A stretch of DNA of 8,412 nt from Acidimicrobiia bacterium (GCA_030425785.1 JAUHYJ010000135.1:1-8412); one strand, 5' to 3'. Shown: positions 1-7,252, counted from the first letter of the stretch. The notes: generated from the sequence alone by a model not told the origin. Numbers and translations: made by a program.

Positions 1-2022
1 ATGACCGCCGGACTCGACGAGGTCGCGGTGCCGTCGACCGTCCACTGCGACCACCTCATCCAGGCCAAGGTCGGCGCCCAGATCGACCTCGGGGTCGCGA
101 TCGACACCAACGAGGAGGTCTACGACTTCCTGCGCAGCGTGTCGGCCAAGTACAACATCGGCTTCTGGGGCCCGGGGTCCGGCATCATCCACCAGGTCGT
201 GCTCGAGAACTACGCGTTCCCGGGCGGCATGATGATCGGCACCGACAGCCACACCCCGAACGCCGGCGGGCTCGGCATGGTCGCGATCGGTGTCGGCGGC
301 GCCGACGCCGTCGACGTGATGACCGGCTTCCCCTGGAACGTCCGCTGGCCCAAGGTCATCGGCGTCAAGCTCACCGGCACGCTCAGCGACTGGTCGAGCC
401 CGAAGGACGTCATCCTCGAGGTCGCCCGCCAGCTCACCGTCAAGGGCGGCACCGGCGCCATCGTCGAGTACCACGGCCCGGGGGCCGACTCGATCAGCGC
501 GACCGGCAAGGCCACCATCTGCAACATGGGCGCCGAGATCGGCGCCACGACGTCGCTGTTCGGCTACGACCACAACATGGCGCAGTACCTGAAGGCGACG
601 GGCCGCGAGGCGATCGCCGACGCCGCCGACAAGGTCGCCGACGAGCTCCGGCCCGACGAGGGCGCGCTCTACGACCAGCTGATCGAGATCGACCTCGATC
701 AGCTCAAGCCGCTGCTGAACGGCCCGCACACGCCCGACCTCGCCCACCGCACCGGCGCCGACGGCGTCGGCAAGGCCGCCCGCGAGAACGACTGGCCGCT
801 GGTGCCTTCCGCAGCGCTGATCGGTTCGTGCACCAACTCGTCCTACGAGGACATCACCCGAGCGGCGTCGATCGCCCGGCAGGCGGCGGCCAAGGGCCTG
901 ACCGCCAAGGTGCCGCTCATGATCACCCCCGGTTCCGAGCAGACCCGCGCCACGATCGAGCGCGACGGGTTGCTCGCCGACCTCGAGGCGATCGGAGCCA
1001 CCGTGCTCGCCAACGCGTGCGGCCCGTGCATCGGGCAGTGGAGCCGTCCCGAGTCGATCACGTCCGAGATCAACACGATCGTCACCTCGTTCAACCGCAA
1101 CTTCCCGAAGCGCAACGACGGGTCCGCGAACACGCTCGCCTTCGTCACCTCGCCCGACACGGTCATGGCGATCGCCTTGTCGGGCCGGCTCGACTTCGAC
1201 CCCACGACCGACACGATCACGGCACCCGACGGCACCGAGGTTCGCCTCGACGCCCCGGTCGGACAGGTGCTGCCCGATGCCGGCTACGACCCGGGCGAGG
1301 ACACCTTCACCGCTCCCCCGGCCGACCGCAGCGACGTCGTCGTCCAGGTGTCGCCCGACAGCGACCGCCTGCAGCTCCTCGAACCGTTCGAGCCGGCGCC
1401 GCGCTCGGCGTATGCCGACCTGCCGGTGCTCGTCAAGGCCCAGGGCAAGTTCACCACCGACCACATCTCGATGGCCGGCCCCTGGCTCAAGTACCGGGGT
1501 CACCTCGAGAACATCTCCGGCAACCTCTACCTCGGCGCGGTCAACGCCTACGACGGCTACGAGGTCGGGTTCGGGAAGAACGTCCTGACCGGCGAGACGC
1601 AGAGCTTCCCCGACATCGCGAAGGCCTACCACGAGGCCGGGCAGCCATGGGTCGTGATCGGCGACGAGAACATGGGCGAGGGGTCGAGCCGTGAGCACGC
1701 GGCGATGGAGCCGCGCTTCCGGCTGGGGCTCGTGGCGATCGCCCGCAGCTTTGCCCGCATCCACGAGACCAACCTCAAGAAGCAGGGCATGCTGCCACTC
1801 ACCTTCGCCGACCCGGCCGACTACGACCGCATCGACGAAGACGACCGGCTGAGCGTCCTGACCCTGCCGCCGGTGCCCGGCGAGCAGGTGATGGTCAAGG
1901 TCACCAAGGCCGACGGCAGCGAGTTCGAGTTCGCCACCGATCACACCTTCAGCGACGAACAGGTCGAGTGGTTCGAGGCCGGCTCCGCGCTGAACGTCAT
2001 CCGGACGAAGACGGGTTCGTGA
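1..2022 (+). CDS. acn: Aconitate hydratase, mitochondrial type (5' end cut by window edge)
   Basis: TCA-cycle enzyme that interconverts citrate and isocitrate with a [4Fe-4S] cluster in the cytoplasm. The visible 673 residues hold all three cluster cysteines: Cys277 in [10 protein letters not shown], and Cys340 and Cys343 in [11 protein letters not shown]. Other active-site segments are HCDHL (15-19), GTDSHTPN (80-87), GEGSSREH (559-566) and [14 protein letters not shown] (583-596). Compared from memory with porcine mitochondrial aconitase (Cys358/421/424, Asp100, His101, His147, Asp165), the N-terminal sites sit at a constant offset of 83 and the cysteines at 81. About 83 residues are therefore missing upstream, and the ATG at base 1 is an internal Met, not the start. 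The sequence follows the roughly 750-residue mitochondrial family rather than the roughly 900-residue AcnA/IRP1 form usual in Streptomyces and Mycobacterium. The gene ends in TGA just before a hairpin and is convergent with the PAP2 gene. Confidence 0.96.
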   Translation: MTAGLDEVAVPSTVHCDHLIQAKVGAQIDLGVAIDTNEEVYDFLRSVSAKYNIGFWGPGSGIIHQVVLENYAFPGGMMIGTDSHTPNAGGLGMVAIGVGGADAVDVMTGFPWNVRWPKVIGVKLTGTLSDWSSPKDVILEVARQLTVKGGTGAIVEYHGPGADSISATGKATICNMGAEIGATTSLFGYDHNMAQYLKATGREAIADAADKVADELRPDEGALYDQLIEIDLDQLKPLLNGPHTPDLAHRTGADGVGKAARENDWPLVPSAALIGSCTNSSYEDITRAASIARQAAAKGLTAKVPLMITPGSEQTRATIERDGLLADLEAIGATVLANACGPCIGQWSRPESITSEINTIVTSFNRNFPKRNDGSANTLAFVTSPDTVMAIALSGRLDFDPTTDTITAPDGTEVRLDAPVGQVLPDAGYDPGEDTFTAPPADRSDVVVQVSPDSDRLQLLEPFEPAPRSAYADLPVLVKAQGKFTTDHISMAGPWLKYRGHLENISGNLYLGAVNAYDGYEVGFGKNVLTGETQSFPDIAKAYHEAGQPWVVIGDENMGEGSSREHAAMEPRFRLGLVAIARSFARIHETNLKKQGMLPLTFADPADYDRIDEDDRLSVLTLPPVPGEQVMVKVTKADGSEFEFATDHTFSDEQVEWFEAGSALNVIRTKTGS

Positions 2023-2026
2023 CGTG

Positions 2027-2060
2027 GTGCGCCGGCCACGGGCGACCGTGGCCGGTGCGC
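2027..2060 (+). terminator. Hairpin in the aconitase/PAP2 convergent gap (probable terminator)
   Basis: A 15-bp stem (2027-2041 with 2046-2060) is closed by a GCGA loop (2042-2045), which is a GNRA tetraloop when read on the + strand. Two of the 15 pairs are G-U wobbles on the + strand (2028/2059 and 2031/2056); on the minus strand they become A-C mismatches, so the fold favours the aconitase transcript. No U-tract follows, as is common for high-GC actinobacterial terminators. It fills almost the whole 39-bp gap between the two convergent stop codons. Confidence 0.7.
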
Positions 2061-2061
2061 C

Positions 2062-2934
2062 TCAGCGCTCGAGCGACTCGGCCGCCGGCGACGCGCTGGT
2101 CGGCGTCGCCCGGTTGGCGTGGTCCTCGAGTTGTTCGAGCCCGTCGTCGGTCTGGAAACGCATCCGGGTCCACGACCAGCGGCGGTCGCCGAGCCAGGCG
2201 GTGACGACCCGGTAGACGGCGATGCCGCCGACGACGAGCATCGCCGCCGCGGCCGCGTCGATCCACCAGTGGTTGGCGGTCGCGATGATCGCCAACGTCA
2301 TCAGGATCGGATGGATGACGATCAGCCAGCGCCAGGCCGACTTGAGCACGACGATGACGGCGATCGCCTCGATCATCGCCCACCCGAAGTGCAACGACGG
2401 CATCGCCGCGATCTGGTTCGCGGCGCCGTCGAGGGCGTTCGGCGGATAGATGCTCGGCCCGAACTTCTGCATCGTGTCGACGAAGCCGGCGAACATGCGC
2501 GGTGGTGCGAGCGGGAAGACCAGGTGGATCACCAGCGCGGTGAACGTGACGAACGCCATGAGGTTGCGCCAGGACCGATAGCGGTCAGGGTGGCGCAGGT
2601 AGAGCCACACCAGCAGGCCGATCGCTGCCGGGAAGTGGAACCAGATGTAGTAGTGGTTGAGCAGCTTGATGATCGTCGGGTGATCGAGCAGGTACTGCTG
2701 CAGGTTGTCCTCGAACGGCAGGCCGAGCCATTCCTCGAGCCGCACCACGCCGCGGGCGTTCTCGAACGCGGCGGCCAGGTCGGTCTTGTTCAGGGTGCGG
2801 ATGCTGCGATAGATCAGCAGCAGGCCACCGCAGATCGCCACCTCGTAGAGCAGGCGGGCGCCGTAGCGGCTTCGCCACCAGGACGCGATCGGGTTCGACG
2901 AGCCGTGCGCACCGGTTGGCACCGTCATCCCCAT
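2062..2934 (-). CDS. PAP2-superfamily integral membrane protein (PAP2_3/Aur1-like)
   Basis: A 290-residue polytopic membrane protein of the type-2 phosphatidic acid phosphatase superfamily, in the branch that includes Aur1/Ipt1-like inositolphosphotransferases. The substrate is unknown but is probably a lipid phosphate or phospholipid headgroup. In numbering from the start chosen here, the visible motifs are FPLAPPRM (about 140-147), PSLHFGW (179-185, with the family His at 182) and NHWWID (221-226, with His222 and Asp226). I see about six hydrophobic segments: 27-44, 92-114, 123-142, 183-199, 202-220 and 224-247. The C-terminal 40 residues are polar. The frame stays open to a GTG at 3012, but that start has neither a ribosome site nor a -10 box. 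I prefer the ATG at 2934, which has AAGGAG five bases upstream; ATGs at 2937 and 2928 are alternatives. The gene is convergent with aconitase and divergent from the sigma factor. Confidence 0.88.
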   Translation of the reverse strand: MGMTVPTGAHGSSNPIASWWRSRYGARLLYEVAICGGLLLIYRSIRTLNKTDLAAAFENARGVVRLEEWLGLPFEDNLQQYLLDHPTIIKLLNHYYIWFHFPAAIGLLVWLYLRHPDRYRSWRNLMAFVTFTALVIHLVFPLAPPRMFAGFVDTMQKFGPSIYPPNALDGAANQIAAMPSLHFGWAMIEAIAVIVVLKSAWRWLIVIHPILMTLAIIATANHWWIDAAAAAMLVVGGIAVYRVVTAWLGDRRWSWTRMRFQTDDGLEQLEDHANRATPTSASPAAESLER

Positions 2935-2939
2935 CATCG

Positions 2940-2963
2940 CTCCTTCGAGGTCCTTGTACTCTA
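2940..2963 (-). promoter_or_regulatory. Promoter -10 box and ribosome binding site of the PAP2 gene
   Basis: Reading the minus strand, TAGAGT (2958-2963) matches the actinobacterial TANNNT -10 and predicts a transcript start near 2951. AAGGAG (2940-2945) follows, 5 nt before the ATG at 2934 and 2 nt before the one at 2937. No good -35 is seen about 17 bp upstream. Both elements lie inside the longer reading frame from GTG 3012, which argues that the longer form is not used. Confidence 0.6.
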
Positions 2964-3035
2964 GTCCTGTCACGACTTCGACATGAAGGGATTTCTCCAG
3001 GTCATCGGTCACGTCCGACCGATCGTGACCGCTTG

Positions 3036-3050
3036 ACGCAGGCCCTGCGT
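3036..3050. promoter_or_regulatory. Perfect 15-bp palindrome, candidate operator
   Basis: ACGCAGG-C-CCTGCGT has 7-bp arms around one central base, with no mismatch. It lies in the intergenic region between the PAP2 gene and the ECF sigma operon, about 85-100 bp upstream of the predicted PAP2 transcript start and about 130 bp upstream of the sigma start. The symmetry fits a dimeric regulator; its identity is unknown. Confidence 0.45.
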
Positions 3051-3079
3051 GCCGAGTTCACCGGGGGGTACCCGGCACG
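3048..3079. repeat. Inverted repeat with a G6 run in its loop
   Basis: CGTGCCG (3048-3054) pairs with CGGCACG (3073-3079), leaving an 18-nt loop that holds six consecutive G (3063-3068). It overlaps the end of the palindrome at 3036-3050, so the two folds are mutually exclusive. No function is assigned; see the findings for a possible relation to the C6 loops of the small RNA. Confidence 0.35.
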
Positions 3080-3143
3080 ACGGTCGGCGAATCCGACCGA
3101 ATGTGACGGAATCGTGACAACACGGCCCACCGGCAGGTGGGAC

Positions 3144-3176
3144 GGAACGTTTCGGCCCGCTCGGGTGTCTTAGGCT
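3144..3176 (+). promoter_or_regulatory. Overlapping promoter elements of the ECF sigma operon
   Basis: GGAAC (3144-3148), 18 bp, then GTC (3167-3169) resembles ECF-type promoters such as the SigR consensus GGAAT-N18-GTT. It suggests that the sigma factor, or a related one, drives its own operon. Immediately after it, TAGGCT (3171-3176) matches the TANNNT -10 of the housekeeping sigma factor and lies 7 nt before the GTG at 3184. No Shine-Dalgarno sequence precedes either candidate GTG, so a leaderless mRNA is likely. Confidence 0.5.
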
Positions 3177-3183
3177 CGTGACA

Positions 3184-3696
3184 GTGACGGACGCAGCGGG
3201 GCCCGCCGACACGGCGGGTGCGGTCGAGATCAGGACCTCGAGCTTCGAGGTGTTCTGCGAGCGCGAACAGGACCGCATGGCGCGCGCACTGGCGCTGGCC
3301 CTCGACTCGGCCGATCTGGGGCGCGACGCCGCCGCCGAGGCGCTGACCCGGGCGTGGGAGCGCTGGAGCACCGTCGCCGACTACGACAACCCGGCGGGGT
3401 GGGTGTACCGCGTCGGGCTCAACTGGGGTCGGTCCCGGCTGCGCCGTCGCCGGCGCGAGGTCACCTCGGCGCTGCTGCCCGACGCTGCCGTCACCGACCG
3501 CCACCGAGACGACCAGCTCGCCCGAGCGTTGACGACGCTGTCGGCCGACCACCGGGCCGTCGTCGTCGCGAAGTTCTACCTCGACTGGGCCGACGCGGAC
3601 ACGGCCGACGCGCTGGGCGTGCCGGTCGGCACGGTCAAGAGCCGCCTGCACCGCGCCCTCGCACACCTCCACGACGAACTCCGGAGCGACCGATGA
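3184..3696 (+). CDS. ECF-type RNA polymerase sigma factor
   Basis: A small group-4 (extracytoplasmic function) sigma factor of 170 residues that directs RNA polymerase to a stress or signal regulon. Region 2 spans about residues 21-90, including the stretch around ALTRAWERW and NPAGWVYRVGLNWGRSRLRR that binds core polymerase and the -10 element. Region 4 spans about 110-166, with the helix-turn-helix ADALGVPVGTVKSRLHRAL for -35 recognition. No extra C-terminal domain is present, so it is a minimal ECF protein. A GTG at 3178 would add two residues; I chose 3184 because TAGGCT ends 7 nt before it, the same geometry as at the HAD/PlsC gene, and no ribosome site serves either start. Its stop overlaps the next gene's start by 4 nt (ATGA), which implies translational coupling to the probable anti-sigma factor. 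The specific stimulus cannot be read from the sequence. Confidence 0.93.
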   Translation: MTDAAGPADTAGAVEIRTSSFEVFCEREQDRMARALALALDSADLGRDAAAEALTRAWERWSTVADYDNPAGWVYRVGLNWGRSRLRRRRREVTSALLPDAAVTDRHRDDQLARALTTLSADHRAVVVAKFYLDWADADTADALGVPVGTVKSRLHRALAHLHDELRSDR

Positions 3697-5747
3697 ACGA
3701 CCTTCCCGATCTCGACGACGATCTGCGATCGACCCTCAACGGCACGGCTGACGCGCTCGATCTCGAGCTCGCCCCCGCGGGCGAGCTCGCGCAGCGCGGG
3801 GCGCGCCGACGACGCCGCAAGCGGGCGTTGGGTGGCGTCGCCGCGACGGCCCTCGTGGCGGTCGTCGCCGTCGGCGTCGTCGGCACGCGAGGCGACGACT
3901 CGACCGTGGCGACCGCCGACGTCGCCGCGGCGACGACCGAGCCCGAGCTGCTGCCGCCCGCCGACGACGCCACGAGCGACGCCACGACCGACGACACCAT
4001 TGACGGCGCGACCGACGCAGCACCGGCGATCACGACACCGCCGACGATGCCACCCGTCGACGCCGAGGCCCCGGCCACCGCCGCGGTCACCGCCTTCGGC
4101 CCGTCGGGCGATGCCCTCGTCGCACCCTGGCGGGACGGCTTCATCCGCGTGGCTCGCACGTTCCCGGCACAGCCCCTGCCCAACGAGCTCCCCGACGAGC
4201 TGCGAGCGCTGTTCCCACAGGAGATTCTCGACCTGTTCCCGGACGGCCTCCCGCCGACGATCGACGAGGCGACGCGCGTGCTGTCGGATGCGGGCCTGCT
4301 CGATGTCGTGACCGAGCTGATCAGCGAGCATCCCGAACTCGGCGAGGCGCTCTACGCCGCCGACCCGCTGCCGGTCGAGCTGCAGATCGCCACCACGTCC
4401 GACGGACTCGACTGGGTTCCGGTCTCGCTCGACCTGCCCGCCGAGATCGCCGACCCGACTGACGTGCGTGTCTCCGACGACCGGCTGCTGGCGTGGTCGA
4501 TCGTCCCCGAGACGGACGGACAGTTCGCGACCGTGTCGATCAGCGACGATCTGACGACGTGGCGGACGACGACGTTCGACATCCCCACCGACGCGACGAG
4601 CGATCCGGCGATCCATCGCGAGGCGTGGGTGCAGCAGATCGCGCCGGTCGGCGATGGTTGGGTCGCGATGGTCAGCCGCAGTTCCTGGATCGAGTGGGAG
4701 GCGCTGCTGCCCGACGACGTCCGTCGCGAGGTCGATGCGAGCGACGGCTGGGGCACGAGCGTCGACGACGCCGGGATCGAGATCCAGATCGGCGACGGCG
4801 AGCCGCTGCAGTACACGTGGGACGAGCTCGGGCTCGACGGCAACCCCGAGCTCGACGACGAGCCCACACTCGAGTTCGTCGTCGCCGACGCCGCGGGGAA
4901 CGTGTCGCGCCACACTGCGCCGGACAACTCGTGGGGCGAGCTCACCACCTGGAACGGCCAGGTCGTGCTCGTCGGCCAGACGGTGTCGGTCTCGTCCGAC
5001 GGTGCGAACTGGACCGAGCTCGCGATCCTGCCCGAGGGTGCGTGGGCGAGCGGGGCCGCCCCGGTCGGCGATCAGCTCGTGGTGACCGGGGGCGACGACG
5101 TCGGCGATCCGGCCGGCTGGCTGATCGCCTCCGACGGCACCGTCACCGAGGTCGAGCTCCCCGACCTGCCCGGTCAGTACTCGCTGTGGGGTGGGCGCGA
5201 CTCGGCCGCCTGGATCGTCGAGCTGTACGACGAGACGCTCGCCCCGAGTGAGCCGACGGAGCCGGCAACGGTCACGTTCGACTACGACGGCCTCGTCGTC
5301 ACGCTCGACGAGTCGCCCACCGGCAGTTCGGTCGTGGCCGTCGACGCGGCGACCGGCGCGATCGTCGCCGAGCGCACCTACTCCCCCGACGACGCCGAGA
5401 ACGAGAACGTCTACCAGTACGACGAAGCGACGGACACCTCGTGGTTGGTCATCACCGACGAGTCGACCGGCGACGAGCTCCTGCGCATCCCGGGCGACGT
5501 GGTCGCCGACGCCGTGAGCGAGGCGTACGGCGCCGACGAGTCGATCGTCGACGAGCCCGCGGTCGAAGCACCGGCCGAGGAATGGAACCCGGACTACTGG
5601 CTCGTCGCGACGACCGACGGCGGCGACTGGTACACCGCCGACGTCGCCGACCCCGGTCCGTGGCTCAACCAGAGCGCTGCGGTCAACGGCACGGCGTTGA
5701 TCTTCCCCGACGGTGACACCTGGCAGCGCATCGATCTCGGTGGCTGA
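3693..5747 (+). CDS. Probable anti-sigma factor: single-pass membrane protein with large outer domain
   Basis: A 684-residue protein, coupled by a 4-nt overlap to the ECF sigma gene and preceded by GGAG (3683-3686) six bases before the ATG. Residues 1-37 are a short acidic, presumably cytoplasmic segment, followed by an Arg/Lys cluster (38-44), one transmembrane helix (about 45-65), a linker rich in Asp, Thr, Ala and Pro (about 66-130), and a very acidic outer domain to the C-terminus. The positive-inside rule puts the bulk outside. Degenerate Asp-box-like motifs (S/T-x-D-G-x-x-W) end at Trp241, Trp290, Trp440 and Trp646, suggesting a beta-propeller-like fold. No cysteine is present anywhere and no zinc anti-sigma HxxxCxxC motif is seen. 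The anti-sigma role is inferred from position and topology; a sensor or unrelated lipid-associated protein is possible. A longer open frame upstream (from 3354) lies inside the sigma gene and is not coding. Confidence 0.75.
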   Translation: MNDLPDLDDDLRSTLNGTADALDLELAPAGELAQRGARRRRRKRALGGVAATALVAVVAVGVVGTRGDDSTVATADVAAATTEPELLPPADDATSDATTDDTIDGATDAAPAITTPPTMPPVDAEAPATAAVTAFGPSGDALVAPWRDGFIRVARTFPAQPLPNELPDELRALFPQEILDLFPDGLPPTIDEATRVLSDAGLLDVVTELISEHPELGEALYAADPLPVELQIATTSDGLDWVPVSLDLPAEIADPTDVRVSDDRLLAWSIVPETDGQFATVSISDDLTTWRTTTFDIPTDATSDPAIHREAWVQQIAPVGDGWVAMVSRSSWIEWEALLPDDVRREVDASDGWGTSVDDAGIEIQIGDGEPLQYTWDELGLDGNPELDDEPTLEFVVADAAGNVSRHTAPDNSWGELTTWNGQVVLVGQTVSVSSDGANWTELAILPEGAWASGAAPVGDQLVVTGGDDVGDPAGWLIASDGTVTEVELPDLPGQYSLWGGRDSAAWIVELYDETLAPSEPTEPATVTFDYDGLVVTLDESPTGSSVVAVDAATGAIVAERTYSPDDAENENVYQYDEATDTSWLVITDESTGDELLRIPGDVVADAVSEAYGADESIVDEPAVEAPAEEWNPDYWLVATTDGGDWYTADVADPGPWLNQSAAVNGTALIFPDGDTWQRIDLGG

Positions 5748-5771
5748 CCCGGCGTCGGTGCCGTCGGGTCA
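5745..5771. terminator. Bidirectional hairpin built on both convergent stop codons
   Basis: A 10-bp stem (5745-5754 with 5762-5771, one G-U pair at 5752/5764) encloses a 7-nt loop. The two ends of the stem are the TGA stop of the anti-sigma gene and the TGA stop, read as TCA, of the HAD/PlsC gene. The hairpin covers the entire 21-bp gap. There is no U-tract on either strand. It is probably a shared terminator for both transcripts. Confidence 0.6.
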
Positions 5772-7211
5772 GTCGGTGCCGGGCCGTCGGACGGCTTCGC
5801 CCTCCGGGTCACCCGACCAACCCGGCGGGTAGGTCCGTGCGAGCTCCTCCGGCGTGGGCTCGTGGCGCTCGTGTGCCTCGGGCGGCAGGAGCTCCATGAT
5901 CGCCTTCATGATCCGCTTCGTGTCGGCGTTCGGGCTCTTGTGCTTGAGCGCGACAGGCGACCCGACCTTCGCGGTCACCCGCGGCGGGTCGGTGACGTTG
6001 AGGACATCGGGCACCCGCGCCGATCTCGGCCAGACCTGCTCGGTGCCCCAGAGACCGACCGGGACGACCGGCGCTCCCGTCATCGCAGCGAGCCGCGCCG
6101 CACCCCACCGCCCCTTCAGGTCGGGGTCGAAGAAGGCCGGGCCGCGCGGGATCGTGCCTTGCGGCATGAGGGCGACCATCTCGCCACCGGCGAGCGCCTC
6201 GGCCGCGGCCTTCAGCGGCTCGTCCGAGCCGGTGCCGCGATCGACGCGGATTCCGCCCATCGCGGCCGCGAGCTGACCGACGAGCGGCGCGTCGAAGACT
6301 TCCTTCTTGCCGAGGAACCGCACCGTGCGGCCGGAACGTGCGACCACCATCGCGATGACGGTGGGGTCGAAGTACGAACGGTGGTTGGCGACGAGGATCA
6401 CCGGCCCGGTCTTCGGGATGCGCTTGACGCCCTTGATCTTGATGTCGGCGAAGGGCACCAGTGATGGACGCGCGAACAGCATGCCGAGCTGCTGCAGCTC
6501 GACACCGAGCAGTGGCAGCTTGCGGACGCCGGGTGACACGTCGAGGTTGAGCGTCGGCCAGCGCCGGGCGGCGGCCACGACCACCATGCGAGGGTCGGGA
6601 TTGACGACGACCGGATTCCCCACGGCCGCCAGCAGCGGGGTGTCGTAGACGGAGTCGGAGTACGCCCAGCTCTCCGACAGGTCGACGCCGTGGTGCACCG
6701 CCCATTCCCGCACCGCCTCGAGCTTGCCGGCCGACCAGACGAACGGGCCGGCGAGCGTGCCGTCGTAGGAGTCGCCGTCGTCGGCGACGCCGTAGCGGGT
6801 GGCGACGACGTCGTCGAGTCCGAGCGCGTCCGCGAACGGCTTGACCAGGTCGTACGGGGTCGTCGTGGCGAGCACGATCGGCCGTCCTGCCAAACGGTGC
6901 TCGGCGAAGACGCTCTCGGCGAAGGGCTGCACCATGCCGACGAGCCGGTCGGCCACGTCCTCGGCGGCCGCTTGCACCGCGGCGCGCGACCGTCCCTTGG
7001 CGAAGGTGACGGCCTGGCGGGCGAGCGCCATCGACGGCAGGGTCTCACCGATCGTGTTGAACAGCTGGTACAGCGCCCGTTCGCCGGGAATCGTCCGGCT
7101 GACGAGGCCGGCGGCGCGCATCGCGTCGGAGAACACCTCCCCGCTCGCACCGCGCAGCAGGGTGCGGTCGAGATCGAAGAAGGCCGCACCGGTCGAGTCC
7201 GAGGTCACCAC
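5769..7211 (-). CDS. Fused HAD-IB hydrolase / 1-acylglycerol-3-phosphate O-acyltransferase (PlsC)
   Basis: A two-domain protein of 480 residues. The N-terminal half (about 1-220) is a SerB-like HAD phosphatase domain: nucleophile motif FDLDRTLL with Asp13 and Asp15, Thr cluster 116-118, Lys163, and motif YSDSVYD with Asp186 and Asp190. The C-terminal half (about 245-445) is a PlsC/LPLAT acyltransferase that converts lysophosphatidic acid to phosphatidic acid at the membrane: NHRSYFD (276-282, catalytic His277 and Asp282), GGIRVDRG (319-326), MPQGTIPRG (349-357) and VPVGLWGTE (383-391). The third motif carries Gln where most PlsC enzymes have Glu (FPEGTR). I recall the same MPQGT form in other actinobacterial fusions, including the mycobacterial type (Rv2483c), so it is probably a subfamily trait. 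The start is one of two consecutive GTG codons (7211 or 7208) with no ribosome site; TAGGCT 7 nt upstream points to leaderless translation from 7211. Confidence 0.92.
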   Translation of the reverse strand: MVTSDSTGAAFFDLDRTLLRGASGEVFSDAMRAAGLVSRTIPGERALYQLFNTIGETLPSMALARQAVTFAKGRSRAAVQAAAEDVADRLVGMVQPFAESVFAEHRLAGRPIVLATTTPYDLVKPFADALGLDDVVATRYGVADDGDSYDGTLAGPFVWSAGKLEAVREWAVHHGVDLSESWAYSDSVYDTPLLAAVGNPVVVNPDPRMVVVAAARRWPTLNLDVSPGVRKLPLLGVELQQLGMLFARPSLVPFADIKIKGVKRIPKTGPVILVANHRSYFDPTVIAMVVARSGRTVRFLGKKEVFDAPLVGQLAAAMGGIRVDRGTGSDEPLKAAAEALAGGEMVALMPQGTIPRGPAFFDPDLKGRWGAARLAAMTGAPVVPVGLWGTEQVWPRSARVPDVLNVTDPPRVTAKVGSPVALKHKSPNADTKRIMKAIMELLPPEAHERHEPTPEELARTYPPGWSGDPEGEAVRRPGTD

Positions 7212-7218
7212 GTGGCGC

Positions 7219-7224
7219 AGCCTA
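7219..7224 (-). promoter_or_regulatory. -10 box of the HAD/PlsC gene, leaderless arrangement
   Basis: On the minus strand TAGGCT (7219-7224) is followed by 7 nt and then the GTG start at 7211. This is the same hexamer and spacing as before the sigma factor gene (3171-3184). The predicted transcript start falls on or next to the start codon, and no Shine-Dalgarno sequence is present. No clear -35 is visible in the very GC-rich upstream DNA. Confidence 0.55.
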
Positions 7225-7252
7225 CGCGCGGCCGGGCGCGGCGGGCGACGGG

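Larger units (their letters stand above)
3014..3107. repeat. Direct repeat pair in the divergent PAP2/sigma region
   Basis: The 16-bp TCCGACCGATCGTGAC at 3014-3029 recurs as TCCGACCGAATGTGAC at 3092-3107, with 14 of 16 bases identical, the same orientation and 78 bp between copies. Together the two copies flank the palindrome at 3036-3050. Paired sites of this kind in a divergent intergenic region are candidate regulator binding sites; the protein is unknown. Confidence 0.5.

Noticed and set aside
828..1694. 288-codon + frame inside aconitase
   Set aside because: It is Arg/Pro/His-rich and shifted against a fully conserved aconitase frame that carries all cluster cysteines.
2935..3012. 26-residue N-terminal extension of the PAP2 protein from GTG 3012
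   Set aside because: No ribosome site or -10 box precedes the GTG, while TAGAGT and AAGGAG inside the extension serve the ATG at 2934.
3048..3079. A second 6C-like RNA on the minus strand of the sigma/PAP2 intergenic region
   Set aside because: There is only one C6 run, in a large 18-nt loop, with no second C6 hairpin, no terminator and no clear promoter.
3354..3692. N-terminal extension of the anti-sigma frame into the sigma gene
   Set aside because: The frame is only accidentally open. The ATG at 3693 has GGAG six bases upstream and the ATGA overlap, and the translation upstream is Arg/Pro-rich noise.
3576..4913. 445-codon minus-strand open frame opposite the sigma/anti-sigma genes
   Set aside because: It is Arg/Gly/Val-rich with no domain, typical of a high-GC shadow. 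The + strand reading has a sigma factor and a coupled membrane protein.
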